A stretch of DNA of 64,000 nucleotides from Xanthocytophaga flava (GTDB lineage: Bacteria > Bacteroidota > Bacteroidia > Cytophagales > 172606-1): positions 682,001 through 746,000 of the forward strand of contig JASJOS010000001.1 in NCBI GenBank assembly GCA_030068525.1, given 5' to 3'. The notes below the pieces were generated by a model. It searched no databases and had not been told where the DNA came from. It saw only the letters and a list, made by a program, of their open reading frames with translations. Numbering within the stretch: the first letter of the stretch is position 1; every line of letters starts with the position of its first letter. Positions 61,248 to 64,000 of this stretch are shown here, piece by piece. The translations under genes and the position numbers were made by a program.

Positions 61248-63413
61248 TTAGATTCCAGGAACAAATAAGTGTTTGATCTTTACATAATGTTCAAGTGGAT
61301 AAGGAGGTTTCTCCAGATCTGAGGGAATAGGTCGTTTCGAAAAGCTTTGAAAATACAACACACAGGCATCTCTCCACCAACGGGCTTCTTTCTCCTGCAC
61401 CTTAAGCAGGTCTTTTACATGTACAAAGCGTTCAGCATCAATCATTGGTTGTAGGGTATTCCAGGTTTGCTGCATTTGCTGTACGGATTTAGCGCCACTA
61501 TAATACCGATAACAGAGTTCATCCCAGAGTATTCGTCCGGATTGTGTTTTGTAATCCCAAGGCACGTGATGGAACCAGAGCAGAAACTTTTCCGGACAGG
61601 TTTGAGTGGAGTTAAACATATCCCGAACCGGAGGAAAATACTGACTTACAGCATCACTTCCTTTTGTAGTACGATCAAAACCTACTCCAATAGAATCAGC
61701 TTTATGATAATATACAGAGTTCCAGTCAGGACGGCTAGCCTGATTTACCCAGGGACCAGGGCCATAATGATGATTGTACCCCATAATATGATGCAAACCG
61801 AGAGGAGTCATATAATTCACCAACGTTTCCCGAGAGGCAAGCATCATTTCCTTTACAGGTTTGAGAAAGCGGTTATCATTGCTAAATGTCATTCGTAACC
61901 ATTCGTCTGCAATCTGACTCTCACTCAATGTATGATCCCAGGCCAATCGTCCAAAGGCATACCAGTTGGCTTGTCCGAAGGGATGTCCACACCAGTTGCG
62001 TTCATCACCTATATTAGCCACTCCAGCAATACCTGTTAATTCGTGTTTGTCCAATGATCCATCAATCACCTTTGCCACTTCAGACCCTTTGCCCTTTGCA
62101 TAGGTATCTGCATACAAAGTCTCTTTAAATAACGAGGCCAGAAATACCATATGCGTAGCAAACCCCAGGTATTCCTGTGTAATCTGAAATTCCATCATCA
62201 TAGGAGTTCTGGGCATGGCACCAAACAATGGATGAAAAGGTTCACGAGGCTGAAAGTCAACCGCACCATTCTTTACCTGTACTAATACGTTTTTCCGGAA
62301 AGTACCATCCAATGGTTTAAATTCTGTATAAGCCTGCTTGGCTCTATCATCAGGAACTTTGTTATCATATACAAAAGCTCTCCACATCACAATTCCGCCT
62401 TTTGGACCAACAGCATCAGCCAGCATATTGGCACCATCCGCATGTGTACGTCCATAATTCTGTGGTCCGGGCTGGCCTTCTGAATTCGCTTTTACCAGAA
62501 AACCTCCAAAGTCAGGAACGTAGGTATAGATTTCTTCTGTCTTCTGTTTCCACCATGCAATTACCTGTGGATCTAATGGATCAGCTGTTTTCAAACCACC
62601 CATTTCAACCGGTGCACTGAAACGGGCTGTCAGATAAACCCGAATGCCATATGGCCGAAAGATGTTCGCTAAAGCAGCTACTTTTTCCAGGTACTGGGGT
62701 GTAAGAATTAAAGCATTGGCGTTTACATTCGTCAATACCGTTCCATTGATTCCAACAGATGCATTGGCTCTGGCATAATCCTTATAGCGCGGAGATGTAT
62801 AATCAGGCAGTTTATGCCAGTCCCATAAAGAAGCTCCTGCATAGCCTCTCTCAACTGTCCGGTTCAGATTATCCCAGTGATTCAGAATCCGGTGATTGAT
62901 TTTTGGAGTATTGACACTATTCACTGAACTTATGTCTTGCTGGGTTTGTATCAGTCGCAGAAAATGAAAAACACCATACAAGACTCCGACATCTGTGTTG
63001 GCAGCAATGACTATATTCTGTGTTGTGCCTACCTGTGTACGTTGGATGATAAATCCTTCATTACCTATTGTTGACAACTGATTTTTCAGGTTTAGAGAAG
63101 CAATCAGTTTTGAAGTAGAGGGGGTACCAACAATTAATGTTCCCACCTTTGTTGCCTGATTCACAAATGAAACATCTGTTCCCAGTAATCCTTTTAATCC
63201 AAGAGTCAGTTCTTCTCTGGCAGCCTGTATGGTTTCAGACTGCCCATCCAGTACAATCTGACTTATAGCATTTCGATAAGCGGCTATTTTTGCAGGATCA
63301 GCCAGCTTGTCATAACGTAGCCATAATCGATAACCATCTTCTGCATACCCCGAAGAAGAAAAGGATATAAGAGCAAATAGTAGTAATAGTGTATTTATAG
63401 AGAATAATTTCAT
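61248..63413 (-). CDS. Glycoside hydrolase family 67 alpha-glucuronidase
   Basis: The 721-residue enzyme has a signal peptide from the ATG at 63413 (MKLFSINTLLLLFALISFSSSGYA); the longer frame to 63470 would overlap the upstream gene and is rejected. The GH67 features are an N-terminal hexosaminidase-like domain, NHWDNLNRTVERGYAGASLWDW, DFGGFLVKANSEGQPGPQNYGRTHADGANML and KNGAVDFQPREPFHPLFGAMPRTPMMMEFQITQEYLG, which carry the catalytic acids, and NHHYGPGPW near the end. It removes (4-O-methyl-)glucuronic acid from the end of xylo-oligosaccharides. The mannonate dehydratase gene is 50 nt upstream, in line with glucuronate use. Confidence 0.95.
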   Translation of the reverse strand: MKLFSINTLLLLFALISFSSSGYAEDGYRLWLRYDKLADPAKIAAYRNAISQIVLDGQSETIQAAREELTLGLKGLLGTDVSFVNQATKVGTLIVGTPSTSKLIASLNLKNQLSTIGNEGFIIQRTQVGTTQNIVIAANTDVGVLYGVFHFLRLIQTQQDISSVNSVNTPKINHRILNHWDNLNRTVERGYAGASLWDWHKLPDYTSPRYKDYARANASVGINGTVLTNVNANALILTPQYLEKVAALANIFRPYGIRVYLTARFSAPVEMGGLKTADPLDPQVIAWWKQKTEEIYTYVPDFGGFLVKANSEGQPGPQNYGRTHADGANMLADAVGPKGGIVMWRAFVYDNKVPDDRAKQAYTEFKPLDGTFRKNVLVQVKNGAVDFQPREPFHPLFGAMPRTPMMMEFQITQEYLGFATHMVFLASLFKETLYADTYAKGKGSEVAKVIDGSLDKHELTGIAGVANIGDERNWCGHPFGQANWYAFGRLAWDHTLSESQIADEWLRMTFSNDNRFLKPVKEMMLASRETLVNYMTPLGLHHIMGYNHHYGPGPWVNQASRPDWNSVYYHKADSIGVGFDRTTKGSDAVSQYFPPVRDMFNSTQTCPEKFLLWFHHVPWDYKTQSGRILWDELCYRYYSGAKSVQQMQQTWNTLQPMIDAERFVHVKDLLKVQEKEARWWRDACVLYFQSFSKRPIPSDLEKPPYPLEHYVKIKHLFVPGI

Positions 63414-63463
63414 ATCTGGCAATGTTGAAAAAGCAGTTTCAGAAATAATAAAACGACGCAGGC

Positions 63464-64000
63464 TTACCAACCCTCAGCACGACAAATGCCTAGTTCCAGA
63501 CCACGTAATTCGGCTAGTCCACGCATACGGCCAATACAAGAATATCCCGGATTGGTTACTTTGGCCATATCATCCATCATCTGGTGACCATGATCCGGAC
63601 GGAAAGGAATAGGTTCAGCCACTTGTTGCTGAATAGTCAAGATCTCTTTCATTACAGCATACATATCTACATCTCCACCTAAATGATCATCTTCATAAAA
63701 ATTCCCATATTCATCTTTGGTTACATTGCGTAAATGAACAAAGTGAATTCTCGTCCCAACTTTTTTGGCCATTTCTGGCAGGTTATTCTGAGGGTTCGCA
63801 CCCAGTGATCCTGTACAGAAACAGATTCCATTGCTTTTGTCAGGAACAGCAGACAGAATGTATTCCAGATCGTCGGCTCTACTTACAATACGAGGTAATC
63901 CCAGAATATCAAAAGGAGGATCGTCAGGGTGAATGGCCAGCTTAATACCTACCTCTTCTGCTACAGGAGCTACTTCCTGTAAAAAGTACTTCAGATTTTC
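63464..64000 (-). CDS. uxuA: Mannonate dehydratase UxuA (partial, N-terminus beyond right edge)
   Basis: An open frame of 179 codons runs in from the right edge; the first visible residues are [20 protein letters not shown]. The UxuA features are [20 protein letters not shown], the metal-site RIHFVHLRN, the [12 protein letters not shown] segment, and [13 protein letters not shown], followed by [20 protein letters not shown]. It dehydrates D-mannonate to 2-keto-3-deoxygluconate in the cytoplasm, the third step of glucuronate breakdown. It probably forms an operon with the GH67 gene downstream, which makes glucuronate. The ATG at 63772 is internal. Confidence 0.95.
   Translation of the reverse strand, partial: ENLKYFLQEVAPVAEEVGIKLAIHPDDPPFDILGLPRIVSRADDLEYILSAVPDKSNGICFCTGSLGANPQNNLPEMAKKVGTRIHFVHLRNVTKDEYGNFYEDDHLGGDVDMYAVMKEILTIQQQVAEPIPFRPDHGHQMMDDMAKVTNPGYSCIGRMRGLAELRGLELGICRAEGW

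Noticed and set aside
63414..63470. 19-codon N-terminal extension of the GH67 protein
   Set aside because: It would precede a clear signal peptide and overlap the end of uxuA.
1..64000. tRNA, rRNA, insertion sequence, prophage, CRISPR
   Set aside because: None was recognised on reading. Small RNA genes could be missed without a covariance-model search.

Overview
The window comes from a Bacteroidota chromosome, most probably order Cytophagales (inferred, not tested against a database). Supporting evidence: an ECF sigma / FecR / SusC / SusD cassette, a surface protein with a type IX secretion C-terminal sorting domain, DUF2452 and DUF3575-type proteins, the long PurM form, many perfect TAnnTTTG promoter -7 elements, and almost no Shine-Dalgarno sequences. 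No rRNA, tRNA, CRISPR array, insertion sequence or prophage was recognised. Most of the window is ordinary chromosomal backbone with some accessory patches.

Layout. 1-4.6 kb is accessory: a minus-strand three-gene run around a NADAR domain protein, an orphan radical SAM/SPASM enzyme, a rhamnose-mutarotase-like protein, and a lipoprotein gene that appears broken by a one-base frameshift. 4.7-24.2 kb is housekeeping: a tandem double D-Ala-D-Ala-ligase-like protein, DUF421, a NifU-type scaffold and Mrp, DNA primase, a rhomboid protease, MgtE, divergent rsmA/pdxA, an aldo/keto reductase, a glycerate 2-kinase, outer-membrane proteins, a methyltransferase and guaA. 24.3-30.4 kb holds envelope proteins, including a catalytic/non-catalytic M16 peptidase pair and a lipoprotein cyclophilin. 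31.0-33.6 kb is a repetitive T9SS surface protein.

34.3-43.8 kb is the most distinctive region. It holds an ECF sigma factor, a FecR anti-sigma factor, a SusC with an STN signalling domain and a SusD, followed not by glycosidases but by a lipoprotein phosphatidylinositol-type phospholipase C and a Tat-exported PhoX phosphatase. This suggests an outer-membrane system for phosphorus from phosphoinositides or related phosphodiesters. 45.0-46.5 kb is infC-rpmI-rplT. infC has a rare strong Shine-Dalgarno placed for an AUC start rather than the first AUG, and a long hairpin precedes rpmI.

46.6-56.9 kb holds a nucleotidyltransferase, purM, a small conserved-looking protein with a long leader, a PaaE-like reductase, a SMI1/KNR4 protein, and an acs / small membrane protein / MHS transporter run that looks like carboxylate import and activation. 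57.1-64.0 kb is carbohydrate- and phosphate-related: GH9 glucanase, ThuA-like protein, PhoD-like phosphatase, then GH67 alpha-glucuronidase with mannonate dehydratase (running off the right edge), which together point to glucuronoxylan use.

Several starts were moved inward from the longest open frame because signal peptides, family N-termini or promoters support it. Residue positions marked 'about' were estimated by hand.
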